Below are positions 1 to 6,716 of a stretch of 11,919 bases of DNA, one piece after another. Source of the DNA: an uncultured Collinsella sp. (GTDB lineage Bacteria; Actinomycetota; Coriobacteriia; Coriobacteriales; Coriobacteriaceae). The notes below the pieces were generated by a model. That model was not told where the DNA came from. It saw nothing but the letters and a program-made list of their open reading frames with translations, and made no database searches. Numbering within the stretch: position 1 is the first letter of the stretch; each line of letters opens with the position of its first letter. The position numbers and the translations under genes were made by a program. The stretch lies in the NCBI GenBank assembly GCA_902491915.1, contig CABUJL010000054.1, forward strand, positions 1 through 11,919, in the 5' to 3' direction.

Positions 1-17
1 CCCGGAAGGAGCGATCG

Positions 18-257
18 ATGAAAAGCAAACGATTTGTCCTGAATGCACTTCTGGTTGTAGCACTTTTAGCGCTCTTAGCCTTCTCATGCTGGTACGCAAA
101 CCAACCATCATTTGGATACGTATTGTATACAGTAATGTCCGGCGATAAGGCTTATTACACTCTACGCGCAATTGACGTTCTCTTTTTCTATGTAGCCGGC
201 CCCTTATCAATCGCTTTGGTCGCGTTTCTTGTCATTTACAACTTCAAGAAACGTTAA
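18..257 (+). CDS. Small two-helix membrane protein, function unknown
   Basis: This gene encodes 79 residues and is not a family I recognise. Two hydrophobic segments, about residues 7-27 and 52-74, are separated by a short polar stretch with several Tyr. The protein begins and ends with basic residues (KSKR and FKKR), consistent with an integral membrane protein having both ends on the cytoplasmic side. The start is supported by AAGGAG six bases upstream of the ATG. It is the only plus-strand gene in the window and is convergent with the AI-2E transporter gene, with 6 bp between the two stop codons. It is clearly AT-richer than its neighbours, with more TTA, AAA and CTT codons, which may mean recent transfer or weak selection. 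Whether it is the last gene of an operon entering from the left cannot be seen. Confidence 0.72.
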   Translation: MKSKRFVLNALLVVALLALLAFSCWYANQPSFGYVLYTVMSGDKAYYTLRAIDVLFFYVAGPLSIALVAFLVIYNFKKR

Positions 258-263
258 TAGAAC

Positions 264-1676
264 CTATTTAGAAACCGAATCGTCCATGGAGCCGTCGATG
301 CCGGTTTTGGTATCGTCGTCCGAGTTGGAGTCATCGTCCTTGGCGAAGGGATTCTTGAAGAAGCCCGTGGCATCGGGTTGCAAACCCGAGAGCTTGATCC
401 AGGGATTATCGAACTCGGGCTTAGGCATCGCCTGGGCCTCGGGCGCAGTCTCGTTACCGATGAGCTCGGACTCATAGATGAAGGTGTCGTCACCGAGCGC
501 GTCGTAAGCGGCGACCGGGTTGCCATCGGCATCGCGGTACGGCGTGCCCTTAAACACGGCGCCGTCATAGGCCACAAGCTGGCGGCCGGTCTCATTCTCG
601 AAGTAGTACACGAAGATACCCTTGAGGGCCGCGCACAGCGGGATGGCAATAATCATGCCGATGGGGCCCATGAGTGCCGAGCCAATAACGAGCGCCGTGA
701 GGCTCATGATGGGATGCACCTGCACCGAGCTCTGCATGACCTTAGGAGAAATCACGTTGTCGGTGACGTTTTGCGCGACCATCGTCACGATGAGCGTCCA
801 TAACGCCAACATGGGGCTGAACATGAAACCGAGCACCGTGGCGATTGCTGCGCTCACCCAAGGACCGACGACCGGAACCAAATGCATGATGCCGGTAAAG
901 ATAGCCATGAGCGCCGCATACGGATGGCCGATGATCATAAAACCGATAAAGGCGAGGAAACCACCGCAGATGGACGTCACGACCATACCGCGCATGTAGC
1001 CGCCGACAGAGCGAGAAAGGATGGCGACCATAAAACGGTACGAGGTCTCCTTCTCCTGACCGATGATGGTGCAAATCTCGTGGTGCATGCGAGGGTACTC
1101 GCAGGCCATCCAGTACGCAAGCACCAGACCAAGGAAGATAACGAACAACTGCGAAGCCGTATTGGTGATGAGCGGGAACACACCGCGGCCAAGCTCGGCA
1201 GCGATCTGAGACACATACTTCGATGCCACGGCAACCAGCGACGAAAGATTATCGTCCAAATACTCCTTGAGCGGCGTGTTGTTGAGCGTCTTGGCATGCG
1301 AGATCATCTCGTTGAGATCGCCACCCGCAACACGAAGCTGCTCGGGCAGGCGGCTCAGGACTTCCATGATCTGACCAAAGAGAATCGGCGACAAGATGCA
1401 AACGACACCGACGAGCACGGCAACGACCACAATAAGCGCAACAAGCGAACCGATGCCGCGATTCACGCCATGGTGCTCAAGCCAATTGGTGATCGGCGAC
1501 ATCACAAAAGCAATGATGGAGCCGACGGCAAGAAACTCAATAACCGGTGCTAGGATGCCCATAAGGTTAAAGATGACAGCAGCAATAACAATGCAGCCGA
1601 CAACAGCCCAAATGCGCAGCGTCAGAATGCGGGTGTCGCGCAGCACGCGATCGGTTTGTTGGGGGTGCTCACTCAT
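264..1676 (-). CDS. AI-2E family transporter (PF01594-type membrane protein)
   Basis: The 470-residue product has the usual layout of the AI-2E/PerM/YdiK family. A pair of hydrophobic helices lies near residues 20-75, followed by a third around 80-105. A less hydrophobic helical region comes next (about 110-175), then four to five more membrane segments up to about residue 365. The family-typical segment with LVPVVGP lies between the later helices. Family members export small molecules or ions (TqsA and autoinducer-2, or Na+/H+ antiport), and substrate cannot be assigned from sequence. The C-terminal 100 residues are a hydrophilic tail ending in a run of Asp and Ser, longer than in typical members, probably cytoplasmic. 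The ATG overlaps the TGA of the sigma gene (ATGA) and there is no close ribosome-binding site, so translation is probably coupled to the sigma gene. Confidence 0.9.
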   Translation of the reverse strand: MSEHPQQTDRVLRDTRILTLRIWAVVGCIVIAAVIFNLMGILAPVIEFLAVGSIIAFVMSPITNWLEHHGVNRGIGSLVALIVVVAVLVGVVCILSPILFGQIMEVLSRLPEQLRVAGGDLNEMISHAKTLNNTPLKEYLDDNLSSLVAVASKYVSQIAAELGRGVFPLITNTASQLFVIFLGLVLAYWMACEYPRMHHEICTIIGQEKETSYRFMVAILSRSVGGYMRGMVVTSICGGFLAFIGFMIIGHPYAALMAIFTGIMHLVPVVGPWVSAAIATVLGFMFSPMLALWTLIVTMVAQNVTDNVISPKVMQSSVQVHPIMSLTALVIGSALMGPIGMIIAIPLCAALKGIFVYYFENETGRQLVAYDGAVFKGTPYRDADGNPVAAYDALGDDTFIYESELIGNETAPEAQAMPKPEFDNPWIKLSGLQPDATGFFKNPFAKDDDSNSDDDTKTGIDGSMDDSVSK

Positions 1677-2464
1677 GAACGAATCATCACTCCGTCGGGG
1701 TCGATCTTGTCCTGAATCTTCTTAAGCGTGCGGCGCAGCAGACGCGAAACCTGCACCTGAGAAATACCCAGCTTCTTGGCGATCTCGATCTGGGTCATGC
1801 CCTTCACAAAGCGCAGCTCGATCACCTCGCGCTCGCGCGGCGAGAAATCGCGGATGGCTTCCTCGATCACCAGGCGGTCATCGGTAAAGTCGAGCTCGTT
1901 GTCATCGTCGGCGTAACGGTCGAGAATCGAAGGGGCATCGTCGGAATCGGACGCACCAGGAGCCTCGATGGGCACCGAGGTATAGGCCGAAGACGATTCC
2001 ATAGCCTCGAGGACCTCATCGACAGTCACATCTAGATACTCAGCGATCTCCTCAACCTTGGGCGAACGCTGCAGCTCGTTGGTAAGTTTGTCAGTAGCCT
2101 GGTTGACCTTGGCCGAGAGCTCCTGCAGACGACGCGGTACGCGCACGCTCCAGCCCTTGTCGCGAAAATGGCGTTTGATCTCGCCAAGGATAGTGGGTGT
2201 CGCAAACGTCGTGAACTCGAGTCCGCGCTCGGGATCAAAACGGTCGATAGCCTTGAGCAAGCCCAGATAGCCGACCTGCATGAGGTCGTCGAGCGGCTCG
2301 CCGCGATTCTTAAATTTGTTGGCAAGAAACCTTACCAGGTTCATATGGGACATGACGAGCTGCTCACGGGCGTCCGGATCACCGGTCTCCTTGTAACGAC
2401 GAAACAGCTCGCGGGTTTTCTCCTTGTCCCAAGCGGTCTTGCCGCTCCGGGAACGTTCGGTCAT
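1673..2464 (-). CDS. RNA polymerase sigma factor, SigB/SigF/SigG family
   Basis: The 263-residue product is a group-3 sigma-70 factor of the SigB/SigF type that directs RNA polymerase to stress or developmental promoters. Region 2 spans about residues 36-106 and contains the family signatures NRGEPLDDL, GLLKAIDRFDP and FATPTILGEIKRHFRDKGW. Region 3 follows (VRVPRRLQEL onward, about 107-185). Region 4 is at about 207-258, with the helix-turn-helix at 224-245 (TQIEIAKKLGIS). An acidic linker rich in Asp and Ser separates regions 3 and 4. The ATG lies one base after the stop of the RsbW-like gene, with a Shine-Dalgarno-like AAGGCGG nine bases upstream, and the gene overlaps the transporter gene by 4 bp. 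In the known family activity is held off by an RsbW/SpoIIAB anti-sigma factor; the adjacent gene is the obvious candidate here. The family is certain, the regulon unknown. Confidence 0.95.
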   Translation of the reverse strand: MTERSRSGKTAWDKEKTRELFRRYKETGDPDAREQLVMSHMNLVRFLANKFKNRGEPLDDLMQVGYLGLLKAIDRFDPERGLEFTTFATPTILGEIKRHFRDKGWSVRVPRRLQELSAKVNQATDKLTNELQRSPKVEEIAEYLDVTVDEVLEAMESSSAYTSVPIEAPGASDSDDAPSILDRYADDDNELDFTDDRLVIEEAIRDFSPREREVIELRFVKGMTQIEIAKKLGISQVQVSRLLRRTLKKIQDKIDPDGVMIRS

Positions 2465-2465
2465 A

Positions 2466-2843
2466 TTAGATATCCGCCTTGAGGTCGAGGGAAAGCGTCA
2501 GGGGCGCCGCAGTCTTTTCGTAGGAGTCGCACACGCTCGCGAGGATGAGCTCGGCATACACCGCAGCCTGGTCGTCTTCATCGACCGTAGCCTGGTCGCC
2601 AAAGGTAATAGTCATGCCAACGTGGGTCTCATCGACATCGAATTTGATGGTGATGTCATCGCAGTCGACCGCGGTGCAACCAAAGATGAAAGCCTCCTCA
2701 GCAGCCATGCGGATGTCCTCGATGCGATCGACAGACATAGAGCACAGGGCACCAACGTTGGCTGCCGTCATGCGCACAAGGCGAGCGAGACGCGGGTCAC
2801 CGGCAACGGTCAGCGTGATAGGGCAGGTTGCTTCGCTACTCAT
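2466..2843 (-). CDS. RsbW/SpoIIAB-like protein, probable degenerate anti-sigma factor
   Basis: From the chosen ATG the product is 125 residues. The fold order matches RsbW/SpoIIAB histidine-kinase-like ATPases: an N-terminal strand, a helix with RLARLVRMTAANVGALC, the N-box helix EDIRMAAEEAF, strands, and a final helix and strand (AELILASVCDSYEKT, then LTLSLDL). It is odd in two ways. The N-box Asn, expected a few residues after the conserved Glu, is replaced by an aromatic residue (EEAFIFG), and no DxGxG ATP-lid motif can be found where FGDQATVDEDDQ stands. ATP binding and kinase activity are therefore doubtful. The start is set by AAGGAG seven bases upstream; a 36-residue in-frame extension upstream is Pro/Arg-rich and lies inside the preceding gene. 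It overlaps that gene by 8 bp and abuts the sigma gene, which favours a sigma-binding role. The assignment is inferred from position and weak similarity. Confidence 0.78.
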   Translation of the reverse strand: MSSEATCPITLTVAGDPRLARLVRMTAANVGALCSMSVDRIEDIRMAAEEAFIFGCTAVDCDDITIKFDVDETHVGMTITFGDQATVDEDDQAAVYAELILASVCDSYEKTAAPLTLSLDLKADI

Positions 2844-3423
2844 CGCAGGACTCCTTGGAGGTCTCGGCGGGCGTATAGGTGTAATACTGAGCAGGCTTGG
2901 CTGCGGGCTTCTGACCATCATCGTCGCCCGCGGCGGCCTCGTCCTCGCCAATCAAGACGCGCTCGGTCGGCTGCTCGGCTTCTTCGGCGGCAGCGGAAAG
3001 CTTGCGCTCGGCTTCAGCTGCAGGAGCCTTCACCTTATTGAAGAGCTTCTGCACAGCACCGGCGGCAGAGTCGGTCACGCTCGACACAGCATTGCTGGCC
3101 TCGGCCATGCTACCGGTGACCTCAGAAATGTCGCGAACCACGGCTTCGACCTCTACGAGATTGGAGGTAAGGGCATCAACTGCCGTCTTGCTCGACTTAA
3201 GCAGCGGCTCCATCTGGGCAAGCGCCGGCGTAAGCTCATCGACAGCGCCATCGAGCTTTGCCACCACAGGCTGAGCCTCGGCGATGGTGTTGTTGAGGTC
3301 GTTAACGGTCTTATCGAGCGAGTCGACAACGGTGCGGGTCTTGCGCAGGGTAAGCGCGAGCTCAACGATGGCCCACACGCCGGCAACAGCGAGCAGCAGC
3401 AGAGCGATTTGAATGGGACTCAT
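2836..3423 (-). CDS. Membrane-anchored coiled-coil protein, DUF948-like
   Basis: The 195-residue product starts with one hydrophobic helix (about residues 4-24, LLLLAVAGVWAIVELAL) followed by basic residues, so the rest is probably cytoplasmic. Residues 30-130 form a long helical region with repeated patterns such as VDSLDKTVNDLNNTIAE and VDELTPALAQM, as in DUF948 proteins and chemoreceptor-like coiled coils. The C-terminal 60 residues are low-complexity Ala, Glu and Asp. No enzymatic motif is visible. The start is set by GGGAGG five bases upstream; a further 26-residue in-frame extension has no ribosome-binding site and is unlikely. It is first in a four-gene unit with the RsbW-like protein, sigma factor and transporter. 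DUF948 proteins are often found beside general stress genes, so a stress-linked envelope role is an inference. Confidence 0.82.
   Translation of the reverse strand: MSPIQIALLLLAVAGVWAIVELALTLRKTRTVVDSLDKTVNDLNNTIAEAQPVVAKLDGAVDELTPALAQMEPLLKSSKTAVDALTSNLVEVEAVVRDISEVTGSMAEASNAVSSVTDSAAGAVQKLFNKVKAPAAEAERKLSAAAEEAEQPTERVLIGEDEAAAGDDDGQKPAAKPAQYYTYTPAETSKESCDE
2851..2856 (-). promoter_or_regulatory. Ribosome-binding site of the RsbW-like gene
   Basis: AAGGAG lies seven bases before the ATG at 2843 and inside the end of the upstream coding region. It decides the start in favour of the shorter 125-residue protein over the 161-residue open frame. Confidence 0.75.
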
Positions 3424-3428
3424 ACAAG

Positions 3429-3434
3429 CCTCCC
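3429..3434 (-). promoter_or_regulatory. Ribosome-binding site of the DUF948-like gene
   Basis: GGGAGG lies five bases before the ATG at 3423. It favours this start over an in-frame start at 3501, which would add an implausible N-terminus in front of the membrane helix. Confidence 0.7.
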
Positions 3435-3463
3435 AAAGGAATCGATATACAGACGGTTTCCAT

Positions 3464-3481
3464 GGTACCCCAAAGGGGACC
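3464..3481 (-). other. Short GC-rich hairpin between rarA and the DUF948-like gene
   Basis: The arms CCCC and GGGG plus outer GGT and ACC pair around a three-base loop, with one bulged base. It lies in the 100-bp gap between the rarA stop and the next start. There is no U-run after it on the minus strand, so it is not a convincing intrinsic terminator. It could slow or protect the transcript end of rarA. It carries the 10-mer CAAAGGGGAC, which recurs on the minus strand inside the terminator at 6668-6708. Confidence 0.4.
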
Positions 3482-3523
3482 GAACATGCCATGAGCAGCA
3501 ACGTGGGACAAAATTATCAGCAG

Positions 3524-4873
3524 CTACTTCGGTGCATTCCCGCTGCGGTCGCGTTCACTTTGCTCTACGCGCCATTCTTCCCAACCGCGGCCGGCAGGCT
3601 GCCAAAATGCACCGCGTTCCAAGCCTTCGGGCAAATAGCGCTGATCGACCCAGCCTTCGGGATAATCATGCGGATACTTGTATACACCGTATTCGTCGCT
3701 ACCTGGGCGATGACGATCGCGCAAATAACTCGGCACCTCACGTAAACCGCTGCTATGAATATCGGCCAACGCCGCGTCAATCGAGGCCTCACATGCGTTT
3801 GACTTAGGCGCCAAGCACACATAGAGTGCAGCCTGAGCAAGGTTAATGCGGCACTCGGGATAGCCAATGACCTCGGCAGACTTAAACGCGGCATGCGCCA
3901 CCAAAAGCGCCTGCGGGTCGGCGTTGCCAACATCCTCAGAAGCGTGAATCATAATGCGGCGAGCGATAAACTTAGGATCCTCCCCAGCATCGATCATGCG
4001 CGCGAGCCAATAGATCGTGGCATCGGGGTCACTACCGCGCATGGACTTGATGAACGCACTGATGATGTCGTAGTGCATGTCGCCGTTTTTGTCATACGTA
4101 AAGCCGCGACGCGGGTTGGCAATCTTCACGTCATCCACGGTGATGGGATAGCGCTCCCCCGCCGCAGGCGCTGGCGTTCCCTCGGTATCGGGACGCGTGA
4201 CGGCAATCTCGCTCGCAAGCTCGAGCGTCGTGAGCGCCGAGCGAGCGTCACCCGCTGCCAGCGTGCAGATGGTCTTGACCGTATCCTCATCGGCCGAGAA
4301 CTTACCGTTCAAGCCCTGCGGTGCCTCGAGCGCACGCTCGATAAGCATGGCGATATCCTCGTCCTTTAAATGCTCAAGCTCCACGACTCGACCACGTGAG
4401 AGCAGCGCCGAGTTTACCTCGAAGTACGGATTCTCCGTCGTAGCGCCAATCATAATGACGGTACGGTTCTCAACTGCATGCAGCAGGGCATCCTGCTGCG
4501 ACTTAGAGAAGCGGTGAATCTCATCGATAAATAGAATGGTGCGACGGTCGTACGTATTCAGGCGCGTCTTGGCCTCATCAATCACGCGACGCAGGTCCTT
4601 CACGGTACCCGTGACGGCGCTGACCTCGACAAACTCGCTCTTGGTATGGTTGGCGATAATGTGGGCCAGCGTCGTCTTGCCCGTACCGGCAGGCCCGTAC
4701 AGAATCACGCTCGAAAGCACGTCGTGCTCGATCGCGGCACGCAGCCATGAACCCTTACCGACGGCCTTTTGCTGGCCCACGTACTCGTCGAGCGAATTGG
4801 GGCGCATGCGCACCGCAAGCGGCGCATTCTGAAAGGAACGCTCGCGCGTCGAAGCAGAAAAAAGGTCGTCCAT
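3524..4873 (-). CDS. rarA: Replication-associated recombination protein A (AAA+ ATPase)
   Basis: The 449-residue product is a RarA/MgsA/WRNIP1-family AAA+ ATPase related to clamp-loader subunits, acting at stalled replication forks. The N-terminus has the family phrase LAVRMRPNSLDEYVGQ. Walker A is GPAGTGKT (about residues 60-67), Walker B is LFIDEIHRF (about 114-122, with the catalytic DE pair), sensor 1 is GATTENP (about 143-149), and an arginine finger is in LLSRGR. The C-terminal half has the MgsA-type phrases FIKSMRGSDPDATIYWLARM and AGEDPKFIARR. Length matches the family. The start is uncertain: ATG at 4873 has a weak GGGA at suitable spacing, while ATG at 4879 and TTG at 4891 are in frame but have poorer sites. 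It follows the dGTPase gene by about 60 bp with its own promoter-like sequence. Confidence 0.95.
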   Translation of the reverse strand: MDDLFSASTRERSFQNAPLAVRMRPNSLDEYVGQQKAVGKGSWLRAAIEHDVLSSVILYGPAGTGKTTLAHIIANHTKSEFVEVSAVTGTVKDLRRVIDEAKTRLNTYDRRTILFIDEIHRFSKSQQDALLHAVENRTVIMIGATTENPYFEVNSALLSRGRVVELEHLKDEDIAMLIERALEAPQGLNGKFSADEDTVKTICTLAAGDARSALTTLELASEIAVTRPDTEGTPAPAAGERYPITVDDVKIANPRRGFTYDKNGDMHYDIISAFIKSMRGSDPDATIYWLARMIDAGEDPKFIARRIMIHASEDVGNADPQALLVAHAAFKSAEVIGYPECRINLAQAALYVCLAPKSNACEASIDAALADIHSSGLREVPSYLRDRHRPGSDEYGVYKYPHDYPEGWVDQRYLPEGLERGAFWQPAGRGWEEWRVEQSERDRSGNAPK

Positions 4874-4912
4874 AGCCATCCCGTGTATCAATCAAATACG
4901 TTTTCCACTAAC

Positions 4913-4918
4913 AGTATA
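4913..4918 (-). promoter_or_regulatory. Possible -10 element upstream of rarA
   Basis: TATACT on the minus strand lies about 40 bases before the rarA start, in an AT-rich gap that stands out from the coding sequence on either side. No good -35 hexamer is visible at 16-18 bases, so this is only a candidate. Confidence 0.35.
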
Positions 4919-4928
4919 CCGAATTAAT

Positions 4929-4944
4929 ACGAACTACCGTTCGT
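4929..4944 (-). other. Small hairpin over the dGTPase-gene stop codon
   Basis: ACGAAC and GTTCGT form a perfect six-base stem with a four-base loop that includes part of the stop codon. Only a short AT-rich stretch follows on the minus strand, so it would be a weak terminator at best. Confidence 0.3.
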
Positions 4945-6181
4945 TAATATAGGTACGGTGCGGAAACTCCAGACCAGGGAACAGCTTGCTCGTCAGTTCG
5001 CAGAAATAACCGTCCGTCATGCTCGTGATATAATCCACAGCGGCTTGATCCTTGTCGTCCTGCCAGGCATAGGTGCGATCATAGTAGGAAAGCTGCTGCT
5101 CAATGCGCGAAATATGGTGCTTAAAGATGTAAGAGGACTCGTCGCCACTGTTTAGATCCCGCAGGCAACGGTCGTAGAGCTTTACGAACGCCTCGCGCAG
5201 CTCCGCCTCGGAATCGCCTTCGATACCGCCCTTGCTATAGATCTTCTCGTAGTTCTCGCGCTTGGCTCGGCGAATTTCCTCAAACAGGTCCTCGCTCATC
5301 TCGATGCGCGGCTTACCATAGCTGTGCTCAACGATATCGATGGAGGCATGCGTGAGGATCCAACTGTTGTAGGCACCGCCCCGGCCATCATCAAAAGCGT
5401 CGGGCGAAAGCAGGCCCGCCGCGATCGCATCCTGACGGTCACGACCGACGTAGGCAAGAATATCCGAGATGCGAACGACGCAGCCCTCGAGCGTCATGGG
5501 ACGCAGATGCTCAATTGCGCTATAGCCCGTGGCAATGCAATCCTCAACCGTCTGGTCAAACTGGTCAAAGGAGCCCATGTCCGAGAGCTCAAACACACGC
5601 TGCTCGTACTCGCCGTTATGGCATAGCACGCCGTCGAGCGTCTGGAGCGACACGTTGCGGCCATACAACGCGTCGAGCACGCGAACCGACTGCACGTTAT
5701 GGAAAAAATAACGCCCCGTACGCTCATGATAGATATCGTTGAGGAAGCGCTCGCCGGCATGGCCGAAAGGCGTGTGTCCCAAGTCGTGACCCAGGCCAAT
5801 CGCCTCGATCAGATCGCAATTGAGCCCCAGGGCGCGACCGATATCGCGCGCAATGCGGGAGACAAGCTGTACGTGCAAACCGCGGCGTGAAAGATCATCA
5901 TTGCTACGGAAGCTAAAGACCTGCGTTTTGCCTGCATAACGGGTGTACGCCGGAAGATGAAGTATCTTTTCGGTATCGCGCATAAACGCCGGACGCATAA
6001 GCGTGCCTTTGTCGGCGGCGCGATCAATACGACGAATGACCTGATCATCGTTGCAACGATACGGGTTGATATAGCCCGAAGCACGATCGGCGGCAATGCG
6101 CTCGACAAGCTCGGGCGACAACGCCGAGGGAATACGGTCCATGCGCGCCTTAATGACGGCCGTTTCTTGATTAGATTCCAT
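4934..6181 (-). CDS. dgt: dGTPase-family HD-domain nucleotide triphosphohydrolase
   Basis: The 415-residue product belongs to the Dgt/dNTPase family, which hydrolyses dNTPs (classically dGTP) to the nucleoside and triphosphate. The HD metal site is visible: His103 in RGLHVQL, the HD pair at 132-133 in GLGHDLGHTPFGHAGE, and a later Asp in VRISDILAYVGRD. The upstream phrase KTQVFSF (85-91) corresponds to the family's KTQVF, and LQTLDGVLCHNGEYE matches the segment carrying substrate-site residues. The start is chosen at the ATG with AAGGAG six bases upstream; a start at 6208 would add nine residues without such a site. Its stop lies inside a small hairpin before rarA, and it starts 31 bp after the prepilin peptidase gene. 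Substrate preference (dGTP or broader) cannot be told from sequence. Confidence 0.93.
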   Translation of the reverse strand: MESNQETAVIKARMDRIPSALSPELVERIAADRASGYINPYRCNDDQVIRRIDRAADKGTLMRPAFMRDTEKILHLPAYTRYAGKTQVFSFRSNDDLSRRGLHVQLVSRIARDIGRALGLNCDLIEAIGLGHDLGHTPFGHAGERFLNDIYHERTGRYFFHNVQSVRVLDALYGRNVSLQTLDGVLCHNGEYEQRVFELSDMGSFDQFDQTVEDCIATGYSAIEHLRPMTLEGCVVRISDILAYVGRDRQDAIAAGLLSPDAFDDGRGGAYNSWILTHASIDIVEHSYGKPRIEMSEDLFEEIRRAKRENYEKIYSKGGIEGDSEAELREAFVKLYDRCLRDLNSGDESSYIFKHHISRIEQQLSYYDRTYAWQDDKDQAAVDYITSMTDGYFCELTSKLFPGLEFPHRTYINER

Positions 6182-6187
6182 GGCATG

Positions 6188-6193
6188 CTCCTT
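6188..6193 (-). promoter_or_regulatory. Ribosome-binding site of the dGTPase-family gene
   Basis: AAGGAG sits six bases before the ATG at 6181. An out-of-frame ATG lies between the two, too close to the site to be used efficiently. Confidence 0.75.
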
Positions 6194-6212
6194 AAAAAGG
6201 ATGCGCAATCGG

Positions 6213-6635
6213 TTACAAAGTGCAGCCCACGACCTCGATTATGGCAAAAATCGGCACTAAAAACGGGAGCAATGGCAGGGAGCGCGATTTTGCGATGAGG
6301 CAAGCGACGGCAAGGGTCAGGAGCGCAACCGCAAACGCGACAACGCCGCCCAGGGGATCGAAGGTACAAAGGGCAAAGAGTGCCTTGACGTCCCCCATGC
6401 CAATGCCAGGAGCGTGGCAAACTCTACGCCAGAGCGACTCGGTAAGCACAAGGCCAAGGTAGACGATGACCGCAAGACCGGCGTGGTCAAGCGCTGTGTT
6501 CAAACCGAGGTCGAGCCAAACGCCCGCCAACGCCGCCACGGCACATGCGCCGGCAAGCTCATTGGGAAACCGCCGCTCACGGGCATCAATCCACGCGCCG
6601 GCAAAGATGCAAATCCAAAACGGGATATAGATCAT
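6213..6635 (-). CDS. Short type-IV prepilin peptidase (A24 family)
   Basis: The 140-residue product is a membrane aspartyl protease of the A24 family, which cleaves the leader of prepilins or pseudopilins at the cytoplasmic face. Both catalytic aspartates are visible: Asp17 in WIDARERRFPNEL and Asp82 in the signature GIGMGDVK. Four to five hydrophobic segments cover the rest. It has only the peptidase core and lacks the N-terminal cysteine-rich methyltransferase domain of the full-length PilD/GspO type, so it resembles TadV/CpaA or archaeal-type enzymes. The start is set by AAGGAGG six bases upstream, not the further in-frame ATG at 6680, which falls inside the terminator region. No pilin or secretion genes are in view, so its substrate lies elsewhere. 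Confidence 0.88.
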   Translation of the reverse strand: MIYIPFWICIFAGAWIDARERRFPNELAGACAVAALAGVWLDLGLNTALDHAGLAVIVYLGLVLTESLWRRVCHAPGIGMGDVKALFALCTFDPLGGVVAFAVALLTLAVACLIAKSRSLPLLPFLVPIFAIIEVVGCTL

Positions 6636-6641
6636 CGAAAA

Positions 6642-6648
6642 CCTCCTT
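6642..6648 (-). promoter_or_regulatory. Ribosome-binding site of the prepilin peptidase gene
   Basis: AAGGAGG lies six bases before the ATG at 6635. It fixes the 140-residue protein and excludes a 15-residue N-terminal extension. Confidence 0.75.
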
Positions 6649-6655
6649 GAGCAGC

Positions 6656-6708
6656 TGCTCAAAAGCAAAAACCACCACAAAGGTGCCTGTCCCCTTTGCG
6701 GTGGTTTT
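6656..6708 (-). terminator. Strong intrinsic terminator after the glycosyltransferase gene
   Basis: The arms at 6668-6683 and 6693-6708 form a 16-bp stem with a nine-base loop. On the minus strand the one imperfect position is a G-U pair, whereas on the plus strand it is an A-C mismatch, so the structure is built for minus-strand RNA. A run TTTTT then GCTTTT follows on that strand. The stem begins 9 bp after the glycosyltransferase stop codon. The loop region reads GGGGACAGGCACC, a phrase I associate from memory with dispersed repeats in many genomes. Confidence 0.85.
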
Positions 6709-6716
6709 GGTGGTGG

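Noticed and set aside
2844..2951. N-terminal extension of the RsbW-like protein
   Set aside because: The extra 36 residues are Pro/Arg-rich and lie in the upstream gene; AAGGAG at 2851-2856 marks the shorter start.
3464..3481. Intrinsic terminator for rarA
   Set aside because: The stem is short and no U-run follows on the minus strand, so it is listed only as a hairpin.
3424..3501. N-terminal extension of the DUF948-like protein
   Set aside because: No ribosome-binding site is seen for the longer start and the region holds a hairpin; GGGAGG at 3429-3434 supports the ATG at 3423.
2545..3807. Plus-strand open frame (420 codons) across the RsbW-like, DUF948-like and rarA genes
   Set aside because: It overlaps three credible minus-strand genes, shows no domain, and is explained by codon bias on the other strand.
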